Source of the DNA: Corallococcus soli
GTDB taxonomy: Bacteria > Myxococcota > Myxococcia > Myxococcales > Myxococcaceae
Reading direction: 5' to 3'
DNA: 64,000 bases
NCBI RefSeq assembly: GCF_014930455.1
Contig: NZ_JAAIYO010000011.1
Span: forward strand, 186,001 to 250,000
Shown here: one piece after another, positions 27,391 through 37,429 of the stretch
How positions within the stretch are numbered: position 1 is the stretch's first letter
Layout of the letters: every line of letters starts with the position of its first letter
Notes under the pieces: generated by a model
The model's database searches: none
What the model was told of the DNA's origin: nothing
What the model saw: only the letters and a program-made list of their open reading frames with translations
Translations under genes and position numbers: made by a program

Positions 27391-29553
27391 TCAGGGGTTG
27401 GCGTCGGGTCCGGACACGTCCGTGATGTGGAGCGTGTAGCGGATGGGGGTGTCCTGCTCCGGGTGGGCCATGCCGTCCACCACCACCAGCACCGTCTGCC
27501 CCTGGGCGAGCGGGAGCTCCACCTTCGGAGCGTTCTTCCGGGTGGGGCGTGGGTGGGAGGCGCAGCCCAGCTCCGTGCCCCTGCAGCCGGTGAGGACGTA
27601 CAGGGCGTTGCCGGCGGCGGCCTGGCCGTCGTCGGGCGCCGTGTCGAAGCGGTAGGTGCCGGCGCGGGGCGCCGTCCACAGGTGGGCCCGGTCCTGCTGG
27701 AGGAGCGCGCCGCAGGTGCCCTGGAAGCCGTCGCCGGAGCGGGCCGTCTCCCCCTGGAAGGTGACGGGCAGCGCGCTGCCCAGGTCGTGGTGCGCGCAGC
27801 CCGGGCCCTTGCAGCCGGGCTCCTCGCGGCACTCGGTGTCCGCGCAATCCACCCAGCGGTCACCGTCGTTGTCCATGTTGTCGAAGCAGGCGCCGGCCTC
27901 GCTGGGGCGAAGCGCGTCGATGTGCAGCTCGAAGTACCCCTGGGTGAACGCCCCGCCGGCCTCCGCGTCCACCGTCACCAGCACCTGCTGGCCCTCTGTC
28001 AGCGCCACCGCGACCCGCGCGCCGCCGCCGTAGCTGATGCCGTCCGTGGCGCACGCCAGCTCCTGGCCGCCGCAGCCGCCCCCGTACACGGCGATGACCG
28101 AGCGCACCGCCGAGCGGGCCGTGTCGAAGGTGAAGGTGCCCGTCCGGGGCGCCGTCCACAGGTAGCCCCGGTCCGGGGACCCCGCCCCCCCGCACGAGGC
28201 CGCGTGGTCGTCGTTGGCCTCCACGGTGGAGCCCTTCACCGTCACCGGCAGCGCGCTGCCCAGGTCCCGGTCCGCGCACACCGGCTCGGACGTGGCGCAC
28301 ACGCCGGGCACGCCCGTGCCGCCGCACGTCTCCGGCGCGGTGCAGCTCCCGCAGGCCAGGGTGCCGCCGCAGCCGTCCGCCACCGCCCCGCACGTCTTGC
28401 CGAGCAGGCCGCAGGAGGCCGGCCGGCACGCGGGCCCGCCGCACACGTTGGCCACGCCACCCCCGCCGCACGTCGTGCCCGGGCCACACGCGCCGCACGC
28501 GAGCGTCCCGCCGCAGCCGTCCGCCACCTGCCCGCAGTCCTTGCCCAGTGAAGCGCAGGTGGCCGGGGTGCACGGGGCCTGGCCGCACACGTTGGGCACG
28601 CCCGTGCCGCCGCAGGTCTGGGGCGCGGCGCAGGCGCCGCACTCCAGCACCGCGCCGCAGCCGTCGGACACGCGGCCGCAGTTCACGCCCAGGGCCTCGC
28701 AGGTGGTGGGCACGCAGGTGCCGGGGCCGCAGACGTTGGCCCGTCCCGCGCCGCCGCACGTCGCCTCCGGCCCGCAGGCGCCGCACTCCAGGACGCCGCC
28801 GCAGCCGTCCAGCACCTCGCCGCAGTCCCGTCCCAGCACGGCGCAGGTGGCGGCCAGGCAGGTGGCCTGGCCGCACACGTTGGCCACGCCGGCCGCGCCG
28901 CAGGCGAGCCCCGGCCCGCAGGCGCCGCACTCCAGGACGCCGCCGCAGCCGTCCGCCACCGTGCCGCAGTCCTTGCCCAGTGAAGCGCAGGTGGCCGGGG
29001 TGCACGCGGCGTGGCCGCACACGTTGGCGGCGCCGCCTCCGCCGCACGTCTCGTCCGGCCCGCAAGCGCCGCACTCCAGGACGCCTCCGCAGCCGTCCGC
29101 CACCTGCCCGCAGTCCTTGCCCAGGGCCGCGCAGGTGGTGGCGACACAGGGGGGCGGCCCGCAGACGTGGGGCACGCCGCTTCCCCCACAGACCTCCGGG
29201 GCTGAGCACGCGCCGCACTCCAGGACGCCGCCACAGCCATCCGGGGTGGGGCCGCAGTTGGCGCCCAGGGCCTCACAGGTGCCGGGCACGCAGGGCGCGG
29301 GGCCGCAGACGTTGGGCACGCCGCCCCCGCCGCAGGCCTCCCCTTCCGCGCACGGGCCGCAGTGCAGCGTGCCGCCACAGCCGTCCACGGCGATGCCGCA
29401 GTCCAGGCCCTGGGATTCGCACGTCATGGGCTGGCAGAAGGTCGTGGAGGGCAGCAGCCGGAAGGACGTGTCGTAGGGCTGCTGCGTGGGGCCGCAGGCC
29501 ACCCCCACGACGAGCAGCGCCACCCACCAGCCTCCACCGCGTCCGCTCCCCAT
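27391..29553 (-). CDS. Lipoprotein with eight Cys-rich repeats and two beta-sandwich domains
   Basis: 720 residues, surface lipoprotein by its VVGVACGP lipobox. Residues from about 40 to 425 are eight tandem repeats of 48 residues, each with eight Cys (pattern C-x4-C-x6-C-x6-C-x5-C-x2-C-x5-C-x8-C, e.g. CTPATCASLGKDCGQVADGC). Two PPC-like beta-sandwich domains follow (each starting DLGSALPVT and containing YLWTAPRTGTFTFDTA or HLWTAPRAGTYRFDTA). They are separated by a Cys/Asp motif FDNMDNDGDRWVDCADTEC, a calcium-binding-type loop common in myxobacterial surface proteins. Probably disulfide-stabilised, adhesive or protective outside the cell. Start ATG 29553. No enzymatic motif seen. Confidence 0.85.
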   Translation of the reverse strand: MGSGRGGGWWVALLVVGVACGPTQQPYDTSFRLLPSTTFCQPMTCESQGLDCGIAVDGCGGTLHCGPCAEGEACGGGGVPNVCGPAPCVPGTCEALGANCGPTPDGCGGVLECGACSAPEVCGGSGVPHVCGPPPCVATTCAALGKDCGQVADGCGGVLECGACGPDETCGGGGAANVCGHAACTPATCASLGKDCGTVADGCGGVLECGACGPGLACGAAGVANVCGQATCLAATCAVLGRDCGEVLDGCGGVLECGACGPEATCGGAGRANVCGPGTCVPTTCEALGVNCGRVSDGCGAVLECGACAAPQTCGGTGVPNVCGQAPCTPATCASLGKDCGQVADGCGGTLACGACGPGTTCGGGGVANVCGGPACRPASCGLLGKTCGAVADGCGGTLACGSCTAPETCGGTGVPGVCATSEPVCADRDLGSALPVTVKGSTVEANDDHAASCGGAGSPDRGYLWTAPRTGTFTFDTARSAVRSVIAVYGGGCGGQELACATDGISYGGGARVAVALTEGQQVLVTVDAEAGGAFTQGYFELHIDALRPSEAGACFDNMDNDGDRWVDCADTECREEPGCKGPGCAHHDLGSALPVTFQGETARSGDGFQGTCGALLQQDRAHLWTAPRAGTYRFDTAPDDGQAAAGNALYVLTGCRGTELGCASHPRPTRKNAPKVELPLAQGQTVLVVVDGMAHPEQDTPIRYTLHITDVSGPDANP
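27980..29440 (-). repeat. 144-bp tandem coding repeats (Cys-rich domain)
   Basis: Approximate span of eight head-to-tail in-frame units of 144 bp in the lipoprotein gene (the repeat block itself lies at about 28270-29435). Units 3, 4 and 7 share long nearly identical stretches, for example the segment encoding CASLGKDCG occurs in units 4 and 7, showing recent duplication or gene conversion within the array. Confidence 0.7.
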
Positions 29554-29663
29554 GCTCCCGCCCCGCCACCCGTGAAGTCCCTGGGCCAGGGTGGGGGTGC
29601 GGCGGGTCCCCGCGAAGCGGTGGCAAGCCCCGAAGGGCCGCCAGGGGTTGGAAAGGCGTCACT

Positions 29664-29688
29664 GCCCCACCCCGCCGGGCGGTGGGGC
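29664..29688. other. GC hairpin in the divergent promoter region
   Basis: GCCCCACC (29664-29671) and GGTGGGGC (29681-29688) form an 8-bp stem with a 9-base loop in the 260 bp between the Cys-repeat lipoprotein (-) and the sensor kinase (+). It may be in the 5' leader of the kinase mRNA. Function unknown. Confidence 0.35.
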
Positions 29689-29812
29689 GCACACTGGCGG
29701 ACACCGGACAGGCCGGCGAGGGGGGTGGGCGCGGCGCGGCGAAGTCCCCACCGTGAACGGACGCGGGCGCGAAGTGGGGGCAGAGGTCGCGTCCGACGGG
29801 GAAGGGACACCC

Positions 29813-32083
29813 ATGGCACGTCCCAGGCGCTTCGGACAGACGACCGGCTGGGGATTGGGGGCGAGCCTCCTGGTGGCGCTCGTGCTGGCGGCGGTGGCCG
29901 TGGCAGCGGTGCTGACGACGCGCGCCGTCTCCGATGCGCGGGTGATGGAGCGCTCCGTGGATCTGCTCGAAGTGGAGCAGCTGGGGCGGGCCTTCAGCGA
30001 CAAGGTGTCCCTGGCCAACAGCGCGCTGCTGGCGGGCGGGCGCTCCCTGTCGCAGGACACGGCGCTGCCCCGGCAGCGCTTCCTGGACACCACCGAGCGG
30101 CTGCGAGAGCGCCTGACGGAGCCGGGGGACCGGGCGCTGGTGGACGCGGTGTGGAGGGCCGAGCAGGAGCACGAGGCGGCCCTGCGGGCCCTGCGCTCCC
30201 CGGGCTCGCCGGGCTCCTTCGACGAGGAGCAGGAGGGGGCCCGCGCGCGCCTGGCCCAGGCCCATGCCCGGGTGCGCGAGGCCCAGGCCCAGTTGGAGAA
30301 GCAGGTGCAGGCGCGGCTGCGCGCGGACAACGAGGCGGCGGTGGAGGCGGACCAGCGGGAGCTCGTCTTGCTGCTGCTGGCGTCGCTCCTGGGGTTGGGC
30401 GTCGCGGCGGCGCTCGCGTGGGTGCTGCACCGCCGGCTGCACCCGCTCAAGCGCGAGGCGCTGGCCAGCGCGAACCGCTTCCAGGCCCTGGTGGAGGGCG
30501 TGCGCGACTACGCCCTGGTGCTGCTGGACGCGCGCGGCCGGGTGGCCAGCTGGAACCCGGGCGCCGAACGCATCAAGGGCTGGAGTGAGGCGGAGATTTT
30601 GGGCCGCCCGGCCTCCACCTTCTACACGTCCGAGGAGGCGGCGGCGGGCCACGCCGAGCGCGACCTGTCGCGGGCGCTGAAGGACGGGCGGCTGCGCTCG
30701 GAGGGCTGGCGGCAGCGCAAGGACGGCTCGCGCTTCTGGGCGGAGGTGGCCCTCACCGCGCTGCGCGACGAGGACGGCGCGCCGCAGGGCTACGCGGTGG
30801 TGACGCGCGACATCACCGAACAGCGGCGCTCGGAGCGGATGCAGGAGCTGCTCGCGGAGGCCGGCCGCGTCTTTCACCAGTCGCTGGACCCGGACCTGAC
30901 GGTGGCGGAGCTGGCCCGGCTGCTGGTGCCGGAGGTGGCGGATGGCTGCATCCTCTACCTGCTGACGCCCGCGGGGGAGCTGCGTCCCCGGGCCGTCACC
31001 CACGTGCGGCCCGAACGCGAGGAGAGCCTGTGGGAGTCCTTGCGGCGCTTTCCCCCGCGCGTGGGCATGCCCCCCGCCATCTGGTCCGTGATGCGCAGCG
31101 GGCGCTCGCGCCTGGATGAGAACGTGGCCATCGGTGACCTGGCGGACTCCGCGGAGAGCCCCGAACACCGGGTGCTCATTGAACGCATCGGCATCGGCTC
31201 CTCGCTGGTGGTGCCCTTGCGCGCGGGCAGCCAGACGCTGGGCGTGTTCGTGTTGATGACGGCCCGGGGCCACCGCAGCTTCACGCAGACGGACCGGGTG
31301 CTGGTGGAGGAGCTGGCCGGCCGCGCGGCGCTGGCCCTGGACAACACGCGGCTGTTGCGCGAAGCGCGCGAGGCGGTGGAGCTCATCGCCGTCACCGCGC
31401 ACGACCTGGGCAATCCCTTGCAAGCACTGCAATTGCTGCTGAACAAGGTGCAGCGGGCGCAGGCGTCAGGCCAGGAAGAGGGGGTGCGACAGGGATTGGT
31501 GGCGGCGCACGGCCAGGCGCAGCGGCTGGGGCAATTGCTGCACGACCTGCTGGACCTGTCGCGGCTGTCCTCCGGCAAGCGGCTGCTGGACGCGGCGCCC
31601 ATGGACCTGGGGGAGCTGGCGCGCGAGGTGGTGGACCGCTTCGCGGAGAGCGCCGCGCAGGCCGGGTGCGAAATCACGCTGGAGGTGGAGGGCGGGCAGG
31701 TGGGCCAGTGGGACCGGATCCGCCTGGACCGGGTGGTGACGAACCTCATCTCCAACGCCCTGAAGTTCGGCCGGGGCCACCCGGTGTGGGTGCGGGTGTC
31801 GGCGCTGGACGCGGAGCACGCGCGGCTGACGGTGCGCGACGAGGGCGTGGGCATCGCGCCGGAGGCCCAGCGCCGCGTCTTCGAGCGCTTCGAGCGCGAG
31901 CTCTCCGCGAAGGCGGAGGCGGGCTACGGGCTGGGGCTCTACATCGTGCGCCAGCTGGTGGAGGCGCACGGAGGCACCATCCGCCTGGAAAGCGTGCCGG
32001 GGCAGGGCGCCACCTTCACCGTGGACCTGCCGCGCACGCCCGCGCTCGTGGATGCGGCGGTGGAGCCCGTCATGCTCCAGTGA
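29813..32083 (+). CDS. Sensor histidine kinase (CHASE3-like, PAS, GAF)
   Basis: 756 residues, inner membrane. TM1 at about 14-34, a helical periplasmic sensor of about 145 residues (CHASE3-like), TM2 at about 182-205, PAS (about 220-340; ARGRVASWNPGAERIKGWSE), GAF (about 350-505), then a HisKA box with the phospho-His in VTAHDLGNPLQALQ (about 527), a variant of the usual HExRxP. The HATPase domain follows (about 626-745) with VVTNLISNALKF, VRDEGVGIAP and GYGLGLYIVRQLVEAHGG. ATG 29813 is preceded by GAAGGG. No response regulator is adjacent, so it is an orphan kinase; the signal is unknown. Confidence 0.92.
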   Translation: MARPRRFGQTTGWGLGASLLVALVLAAVAVAAVLTTRAVSDARVMERSVDLLEVEQLGRAFSDKVSLANSALLAGGRSLSQDTALPRQRFLDTTERLRERLTEPGDRALVDAVWRAEQEHEAALRALRSPGSPGSFDEEQEGARARLAQAHARVREAQAQLEKQVQARLRADNEAAVEADQRELVLLLLASLLGLGVAAALAWVLHRRLHPLKREALASANRFQALVEGVRDYALVLLDARGRVASWNPGAERIKGWSEAEILGRPASTFYTSEEAAAGHAERDLSRALKDGRLRSEGWRQRKDGSRFWAEVALTALRDEDGAPQGYAVVTRDITEQRRSERMQELLAEAGRVFHQSLDPDLTVAELARLLVPEVADGCILYLLTPAGELRPRAVTHVRPEREESLWESLRRFPPRVGMPPAIWSVMRSGRSRLDENVAIGDLADSAESPEHRVLIERIGIGSSLVVPLRAGSQTLGVFVLMTARGHRSFTQTDRVLVEELAGRAALALDNTRLLREAREAVELIAVTAHDLGNPLQALQLLLNKVQRAQASGQEEGVRQGLVAAHGQAQRLGQLLHDLLDLSRLSSGKRLLDAAPMDLGELAREVVDRFAESAAQAGCEITLEVEGGQVGQWDRIRLDRVVTNLISNALKFGRGHPVWVRVSALDAEHARLTVRDEGVGIAPEAQRRVFERFERELSAKAEAGYGLGLYIVRQLVEAHGGTIRLESVPGQGATFTVDLPRTPALVDAAVEPVMLQ

Positions 32084-32096
32084 CGCCGCGCCGTCC

Positions 32097-32996
32097 TCAC
32101 AGGTGCAGCGAGGGCACCGGGGGGACCAGGCCTGGCTGGATGGGGAAGTCCAGGGGGAGCTTCTCGCGCTCCTCCAGGCGCTCGAACTCCAGCGAGTCGT
32201 GCGCGCAGAACACCGTCACCTGTTCGCCGTGGCGCTGCACCAGCTCCCGCAGGCGGCGCAGGTTGTACCAGCGCATCCAGCCGTCCTTCTGCATCAGCTT
32301 CTGGTAGGCGCGCAGCCCCACGGTGCACCGGTAGCGGTCCAGGTCCATCTCCCCGTGGTGGAAGTACGCGTCGCCCGCGTGCAGCAGCCACCCTTCGCCC
32401 GTGTCGATGGCCACGCCCGCGTGGCCCAGCGTGTGGCCCGTCAGCGGCACCAGGAGGATTTCGGGCGGCAGGCCGGACAGCTCCCGCACGCAGTCGAAGC
32501 CGAACCAGTCTTCGCCCCGGCGCGCGGAGTAGGTCTCCCAGCGCTTGTCCAGCGACCACTGCTGGGGGCGGAAGCGCGCGCGGTCCAGCCAGGTGCGCTG
32601 CGCGCTGGCCACGCGGTACTCCTCCGCCAGCAGGTGCACGCGCGCGTGGGGGAAGTCGTCCAGGCCGCCAGCGTGGTCGAAGTCCAGGTGCGTGAGGATG
32701 ATGTCGCGCACGTCGCTGGCCTGGAAGCCCAGCCGCTCGACCTGGCGGATGGCGGTGGACTCCTCCACCAGGGCGGGCCGGCACAGCACGTCGCGGAACA
32801 GGCCGTTGAGCCGCACGCGCGGTTCATACACGTCATTGAGGCCGAAGCCGGTGTCCACCAGCACCAGACCGCGGGCCGTCTCCACCAGCAGGCAGTGACA
32901 GGTGAGCGCCGCCGGGCCGGTGAAGCCGCGCCGTCCGTCCATGAGCCGCCCGCCGGGCGGACACATCGTGGTGCAGTTCAGGTGGTGGATGCGCAT
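32097..32996 (-). CDS. MBL-fold metallohydrolase (lactonase-like)
   Basis: 299 residues. Metal-binding motif ILTHLDFDHAGGL (HxDxDH, the lactonase-type first position being Asp rather than His), further ligands in LTGHTLGHAGVAI and LLHAGDAYFH, and a C-terminal VFCAHDSLEF. This set fits the AHL-lactonase/glyoxalase-II-like branch of the MBL superfamily, so a lactone or thioester hydrolase is plausible, but quorum quenching cannot be claimed. ATG 32996 with GGGAG six bases upstream. Cytosolic, single gene, convergent with the sensor kinase (13 bp between stops). Confidence 0.88.
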   Translation of the reverse strand: MRIHHLNCTTMCPPGGRLMDGRRGFTGPAALTCHCLLVETARGLVLVDTGFGLNDVYEPRVRLNGLFRDVLCRPALVEESTAIRQVERLGFQASDVRDIILTHLDFDHAGGLDDFPHARVHLLAEEYRVASAQRTWLDRARFRPQQWSLDKRWETYSARRGEDWFGFDCVRELSGLPPEILLVPLTGHTLGHAGVAIDTGEGWLLHAGDAYFHHGEMDLDRYRCTVGLRAYQKLMQKDGWMRWYNLRRLRELVQRHGEQVTVFCAHDSLEFERLEEREKLPLDFPIQPGLVPPVPSLHL

Positions 32997-33170
32997 GGCG
33001 GCTCCCGCTCCTCGTTGGCCGTGGCGGACTCCAGCACCCCAGCAAGCCGAGCCCGTGGGGACCGCCCGTCGTTCGTTCAGGGCAAAAGTGCGCCGTGGCC
33101 CCGCTGGGAGGAATCACCCTGCCCGTGAAGGGCCGGGGGCTCGCCTGCCCGTCGGGGAGGGGGCCTGCCT

Positions 33171-33641
33171 TCAGGGCGGTGGGGACTGGCCCGCGTCCTC
33201 GTGGTGCGTGGGCGCGGACACCAGCACCAGCGCTTCGGAGGCGGTGACGGAGCGGTGCTCCACGCCGCGCGGGACGATGAGCAGCTCGCCTGCTTCCAGG
33301 TCCACGGAGCGCTCGCGCAGCTCCACGCGCAGGTGGCCCCGGGTGACGAAGAACAGCGCGTCACCGGTGGCGTGCTGGCACCAGGGGCCGTTGCCCGTCA
33401 GGCGCACCAGGTGCACCGGCTGTCCATGGAGCATGCCCACGGGCCGGGGCGTGTCGGGGCCGGACAGGTGGGTGAAGGCGTGCGCCAGGTTCACCTTCTC
33501 CAGCGGGGGCGGCGGGGTGCCCGCGTCGTCGGCGGTGGGAGTCCGCGCTTCGGCGGGGACGGCCACGGTGCCGCGGCGGCGTGAGTCCCAGCGGGGAGGA
33601 CGGCCCCCGATGGGGGGCGAGGTCCGGGTTGGCGTGCTCAT
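33171..33641 (-). CDS. Cupin-domain protein
   Basis: 156 residues. An N-terminal disordered 40-50 residues, rich in Pro and Arg, precede a single conserved cupin barrel: WCQHATGDALFFVTRGHLRVEL and VDLEAGELLIVPRGVEHRSVTA. The pattern H-x2-GDALFFVTRG and PRGVEHR matches cupin motifs 1 and 2, although motif 1 has fewer His than metal-binding enzymes, so metal binding is uncertain. The ATG at 33641 (AAGGAG twelve bases upstream) was chosen over a longer open frame to 33911. Could be a mannose-6-phosphate-isomerase-like or sensory cupin; no context to decide. Confidence 0.8.
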   Translation of the reverse strand: MSTPTRTSPPIGGRPPRWDSRRRGTVAVPAEARTPTADDAGTPPPPLEKVNLAHAFTHLSGPDTPRPVGMLHGQPVHLVRLTGNGPWCQHATGDALFFVTRGHLRVELRERSVDLEAGELLIVPRGVEHRSVTASEALVLVSAPTHHEDAGQSPPP

Positions 33642-34010
33642 GCGGACAGGGTCTCCTTGGGGGGAGGCAAGCACACCCCCTGATGGATTGTGTGTCTTTC
33701 CCCGGCGGCCGGACCGGTGTTTCGCATCCGGGTGGAAGGCCGGGTCCGGTATCCGACGGATGCGGGCATACGATAGGGTTTGCGGTCGCCATGTGCATTC
33801 CCCGCCGGTCCCACTGTCCGACAACCCGGGCCGTGACGTGTGGTGAAGGACGGTCGCGCCCCTGGCTTGGGACGCCCCGTGAAACACCCGGTGATTCTCC
33901 CGGTGCTCCACGCCTCACGTCTTGAAGCCAGGCTTCCGGGGAACGCCTTCCATGCTCCCCATGTCCCGCTGGGGGCCCGCCAGCTTCCAGCGGGGGCGGC
34001 CAGGGCGCCG
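33642..34010. other. 369-bp intergenic region
   Basis: Between the cupin gene and the downstream end of the next minus-strand lipoprotein gene. It contains an 8-bp inverted repeat (33723-33730 with 33757-33764) that would lie in the cupin gene's leader. No gene is convincing; a 78-codon plus-strand frame at 33922 overlaps the lipoprotein gene and looks like its shadow. Confidence 0.5.
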
Positions 34011-34622
34011 CTACGGCCTGGTGGAGGACGGGGGCGCCGGCTCCGTCACCGTCACCGGCCCCTCGTGCACCACCGTGCGGGTCCCGTGGTCCAGCGTGAC
34101 GACCCGCAGCGTGTACGTGCCCGGCGGCAGGCGCACCGCTGTCTTCACCGTGGAGTGACACATGCACCGGCAGGACTTGCCGGACAGCGTCCGTGTCACC
34201 GTCACGGTGCCGTCCTTCAGGTACGAATCCACCTGCGCCGTCAGGCAGCACTCGTGGTCCAGCGGCTGCTCCACCAGCAACCCCGCCGCGGTGGAGCGCG
34301 TCGTCACCGGCGAGGCGTCCGTCAGCGAGCCCACGCCCGTCGTCGCCGGGAAGCGCGTGTCGCTGTCCTCGGACGGCGTTGGTTGGGCCAGACAGCCGTC
34401 GAACGAGGACCGCGATGCTCCCGGCTCGGGCGGGGGCACCAGCGCTCCGCCCCGCCCCACCACGGGAGCCCGGGTGTGTGTCACCGCCGCCCGCGCGGAG
34501 GACGCCCGGCCCTGCCGCCGCGCCTGCGGCGCACCGGGGGAGAACGACGGCGGTGACGCATCCTCCGGATTCCCACACCCCACCCACAGCAAGCCCAGAC
34601 ACATCCAGCGCCGCAGGCGCAT
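34011..34622 (-). CDS. Lipoprotein, unknown function
   Basis: About 203 residues. Signal peptide MRLRRWMCLGLLWVGC gives a lipobox, then a Ser/Pro/Ala-rich stretch and a small beta domain. That domain contains a Cys cluster (DHECCLTAQVDSYLKDG, GKSCRCMCHSTVKTAV) and an Ig-like strand pattern (LPPGTYTLRVVTLDHGTRTV). The CRCMCH motif and paired Cys could form disulfides or bind metal. Start uncertain (34622 or 34604); upstream codons to 34811 are Arg/Gly-rich and unlikely. No family recognised. Confidence 0.65.
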   Translation of the reverse strand: MRLRRWMCLGLLWVGCGNPEDASPPSFSPGAPQARRQGRASSARAAVTHTRAPVVGRGGALVPPPEPGASRSSFDGCLAQPTPSEDSDTRFPATTGVGSLTDASPVTTRSTAAGLLVEQPLDHECCLTAQVDSYLKDGTVTVTRTLSGKSCRCMCHSTVKTAVRLPPGTYTLRVVTLDHGTRTVVHEGPVTVTEPAPPSSTRP

Positions 34623-34887
34623 GGCCGCGTCGCTGCGTGCGTGGCGTCCTCCGCCGCGCCTTCCCGGGCCTCGTCGACGCGCACCGTCCGCCCCCACTGC
34701 CTTCCCGCCCATGTCCTGCCCCCGGCGTGGCGTGGACCGCCGCCCCGCGTCGGCTGAGATGCGCAGGCCCCGCGTGGAAGGGAATCCCTCCCCTCCGCCG
34801 GGGCCGGACACTGTCTGGGATTGGGGAACCCGGCGAGCACCGCCAGCAGCGCGGCGACGGGATGTTGTTGGAGTCGCCCCGCGGAGT

Positions 34888-37335
34888 TCAGGCGCCTTCC
34901 AGCATCCGCCGCACGCGGGCCACCAGGACGTCCATGGCCACGGGCTTGGTCACCATCTCCATGCCCGGCAGGAGGAAGCCCGAGGCCTGGGCCGCCGCCT
35001 GCGCGTGGCCCGTCATGAGGAGCACCCTGAGGTCCGGGCGCCGCCGCCGCGCGACCTCCGCCAACTGGCGTCCGTCCATGCCCCCCGGCAACCCGATGTC
35101 CGTCACCAGCAGGTCCACGTGCGCCACGTCCTCCAGGACGCGCAGGGCGGCCGGGCCGTCCTCCGCCTCCCGCACCCGGTAGCCCCACTCCTGGAGCACC
35201 TCCAGGATGAGCGCGCGCACCACCGGTTCGTCCTCCACCAGCACCACCACCTCGCCGCCCCGGGCGCGGTGCTCCTCGCCCAGGCCCTGCGCGAGCGCGG
35301 GCTCCCGGGTGGCGGTGTCCAGGGTGCGCGGCAGGAGCAGCGACACCGTGGTGCCCTGGCCGGGCGTGCTCTCGATGCGCGCGGTGCCCTCGGACTGGCG
35401 CGCGAAGCCGTAGATCATCGACAGGCCCAGGCCCGTGCCCTGGCCCTGCGGCTTGGTGGTGAAGAAGGGCTCGAACGCTCGCGCGATGACCTCCGGCGGC
35501 ATGCCCGTGCCCGAATCCGTGACGCTCAGGCGCACGTAGGCGCCGGGCGCCAGGTCGCCGCTCACGGGCGGCCCCACCTGGAGGTTCTGCGTCGCGATGT
35601 GCAGGTGGCCCCCGTCCGGCATCGCATCCCGCGCGTTGATGACCAGGTTGAGGATGGCGCTCTCCAACTGGTTCGGGTCGCACAGCGTCGTCCACGGCGA
35701 CGGCGTGAGCTCCAGCTCCAGCCGGATGTTCTCCCCCAGCGTGCGGCGCAGCAGGTCCTCCATGGAGCGCACCCGCTGGTTGACGTCCGTGGGCCGGGGA
35801 TCCAACGGCTGCCTGCGGGCGAAGGCCAGCAGGCGGTGCGTGAGCGCCGCGGCCCGGTGCGCGGAGGCCTTCGCCCCGGTGATGAAGCGGCCCAGCTCGT
35901 CCGTGCGGCCCTGGCTGACGCGCTTCTGCACCAGATCCAGCGAGCCGATGATGCCCTGGAGCAGGTTGTTGAAGTCGTGCGCGATGCCGCCCGTGAGCTG
36001 CCCCACCGCCTCCATCTTCTGTGACTGCCGCAGGGCCTCCTCGGCCTGCCGCAGCGCCTGGCCGGCTTCGCGCTCCTGGGTGATGTCGCGCGCCACCGCG
36101 TGGATGAGGCCCTCGGCCGGCACCGCCGTCCAGTCCAGCACCCGCCAGCCGCCATCCCGGCACCGGTAGCGGTTCTGGAACGCGAGCAGGGTGCGGCCCT
36201 GGTTGAGCTGGTGGGCCTTCTCGATGGTGGCCGGGAGGTCCTCCGGATGGACGAAGTCCGTCAGCGTCCGGCCCACCATCTCCGCCTCGGTCCAGCCGAG
36301 GATGCGCGTGGCGGAGGGGTTCACCGTGATGATGGTGCCGTCGTACGCGCACACCATCATCAGCTCCTGCGACAGCCGCCACAGCCGGTCATGCTCCGCC
36401 GTCCGCGCGCTCAGCTGCTGCTCCAGCCGCGCGGTGAGCACCTGGAGGGCGGCCTCGGCGCGCTTCTGTTCGGTCACGTCGTAGACGACGCCCGGCAGCC
36501 GCCGGACGCCTTCGCGTGGGGCCTCGCCCCGGCGGGCAATCCAGCGCTCCTCGCCGGTGTCGTCCCGGCGCACGCGGTACTCAATGGGCTCCAGCGCGCT
36601 GCCGGCCACCACCCCCTCGAGGGTGCGGACCCGGGGCCGGTCGTCCGGGTGCAGGCGGGCGAGGAGCTCCTGGAGCATGTACGACGGCCGCGCCGGCATG
36701 CCCCAGATGCGGCAGAACTCCTCCGACGTGAAGACCGTCTGCGTCTCCCGGTCCAGCTCGAAGACGCCCACGCCCCCAGCCCGCTGCGCCAGGCGCAGCG
36801 TGGCCAGGGCGTCCTCCTTCTCCCGCTCCGCGCGCTTGCGCGCCGTCGTCTCCAGTGGCGCGCAGAACACCCCGGAGATGACGCCCGCGTCGTCCCGCAC
36901 CGGCACGTAGGAGAACGTGAACCAGACCTCCTCCGGGTAGCCCTGGCGCGTGACGGTGAGCGGCAGGTCCTCGAAGGAGACGGTCTCCCCGGAGAGCGTG
37001 CGCTTCATCAGCGGCTCCAACTGCGGCCAGATGTCCGGCCAGATGCGCGAACAGGGCCGGGCGAGCGCCGGGTGCTGCGCGCCGATGAAGGGACGGTACG
37101 CGTCGTTGTAGAGGTAGCAGAGTTCCTGCCCCCACAGCACGAACATGGGCGTGGTGGCGTCCAGCAGCAGCCGCACCATCGTGCGCAGCGATTGGGGCCA
37201 GGCGGACGGCGGAGGCAGGGGGGTGGACGACCAGTCCAGCCGTCGCATCCGCTCCCCCAGCTCCCCGCCACCCGCGAGGAACGACAGGGCCGCGGCGGAG
37301 ACAGATGTCGGTGCGTCGCTCAAGGCGAAACCCAT
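34888..37335 (-). CDS. Hybrid sensor histidine kinase/response regulator, cytosolic
   Basis: 815 residues without transmembrane helices. Three PAS domains at about 25-165 ([20 protein letters not shown]), 190-310 and 340-450 ([20 protein letters not shown]), HisKA with phospho-His in [16 protein letters not shown] (about 457), HATPase (about 540-680; [20 protein letters not shown] and [15 protein letters not shown]) and a receiver domain (about 700-812) with acceptor Asp near 745 ([14 protein letters not shown]). An orphan hybrid kinase; its output partner is not nearby. The architecture parallels that of the 1247-residue kinase at 53.6 kb, suggesting paralogy. Confidence 0.93.
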   Translation of the reverse strand: MGFALSDAPTSVSAAALSFLAGGGELGERMRRLDWSSTPLPPPSAWPQSLRTMVRLLLDATTPMFVLWGQELCYLYNDAYRPFIGAQHPALARPCSRIWPDIWPQLEPLMKRTLSGETVSFEDLPLTVTRQGYPEEVWFTFSYVPVRDDAGVISGVFCAPLETTARKRAEREKEDALATLRLAQRAGGVGVFELDRETQTVFTSEEFCRIWGMPARPSYMLQELLARLHPDDRPRVRTLEGVVAGSALEPIEYRVRRDDTGEERWIARRGEAPREGVRRLPGVVYDVTEQKRAEAALQVLTARLEQQLSARTAEHDRLWRLSQELMMVCAYDGTIITVNPSATRILGWTEAEMVGRTLTDFVHPEDLPATIEKAHQLNQGRTLLAFQNRYRCRDGGWRVLDWTAVPAEGLIHAVARDITQEREAGQALRQAEEALRQSQKMEAVGQLTGGIAHDFNNLLQGIIGSLDLVQKRVSQGRTDELGRFITGAKASAHRAAALTHRLLAFARRQPLDPRPTDVNQRVRSMEDLLRRTLGENIRLELELTPSPWTTLCDPNQLESAILNLVINARDAMPDGGHLHIATQNLQVGPPVSGDLAPGAYVRLSVTDSGTGMPPEVIARAFEPFFTTKPQGQGTGLGLSMIYGFARQSEGTARIESTPGQGTTVSLLLPRTLDTATREPALAQGLGEEHRARGGEVVVLVEDEPVVRALILEVLQEWGYRVREAEDGPAALRVLEDVAHVDLLVTDIGLPGGMDGRQLAEVARRRRPDLRVLLMTGHAQAAAQASGFLLPGMEMVTKPVAMDVLVARVRRMLEGA

Positions 37336-37429
37336 ACCAGCCGTCCGGGGTGATTGCCATCAACGACAGGGCCCGCTCCCACGGCAGGGAAGCGGGCCCC
37401 AGGGGCTCACGGGAGGGCAGGCGCTCTGC

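Noticed and set aside
28270-29435. 144-bp repeats considered as a non-coding array
   Set aside because: They encode the regular Cys pattern without stops and are part of a lipoprotein gene.
33922-34158. 78-codon plus-strand frame as a small gene
   Set aside because: It overlaps the minus-strand lipoprotein gene and has no signal or family motif.
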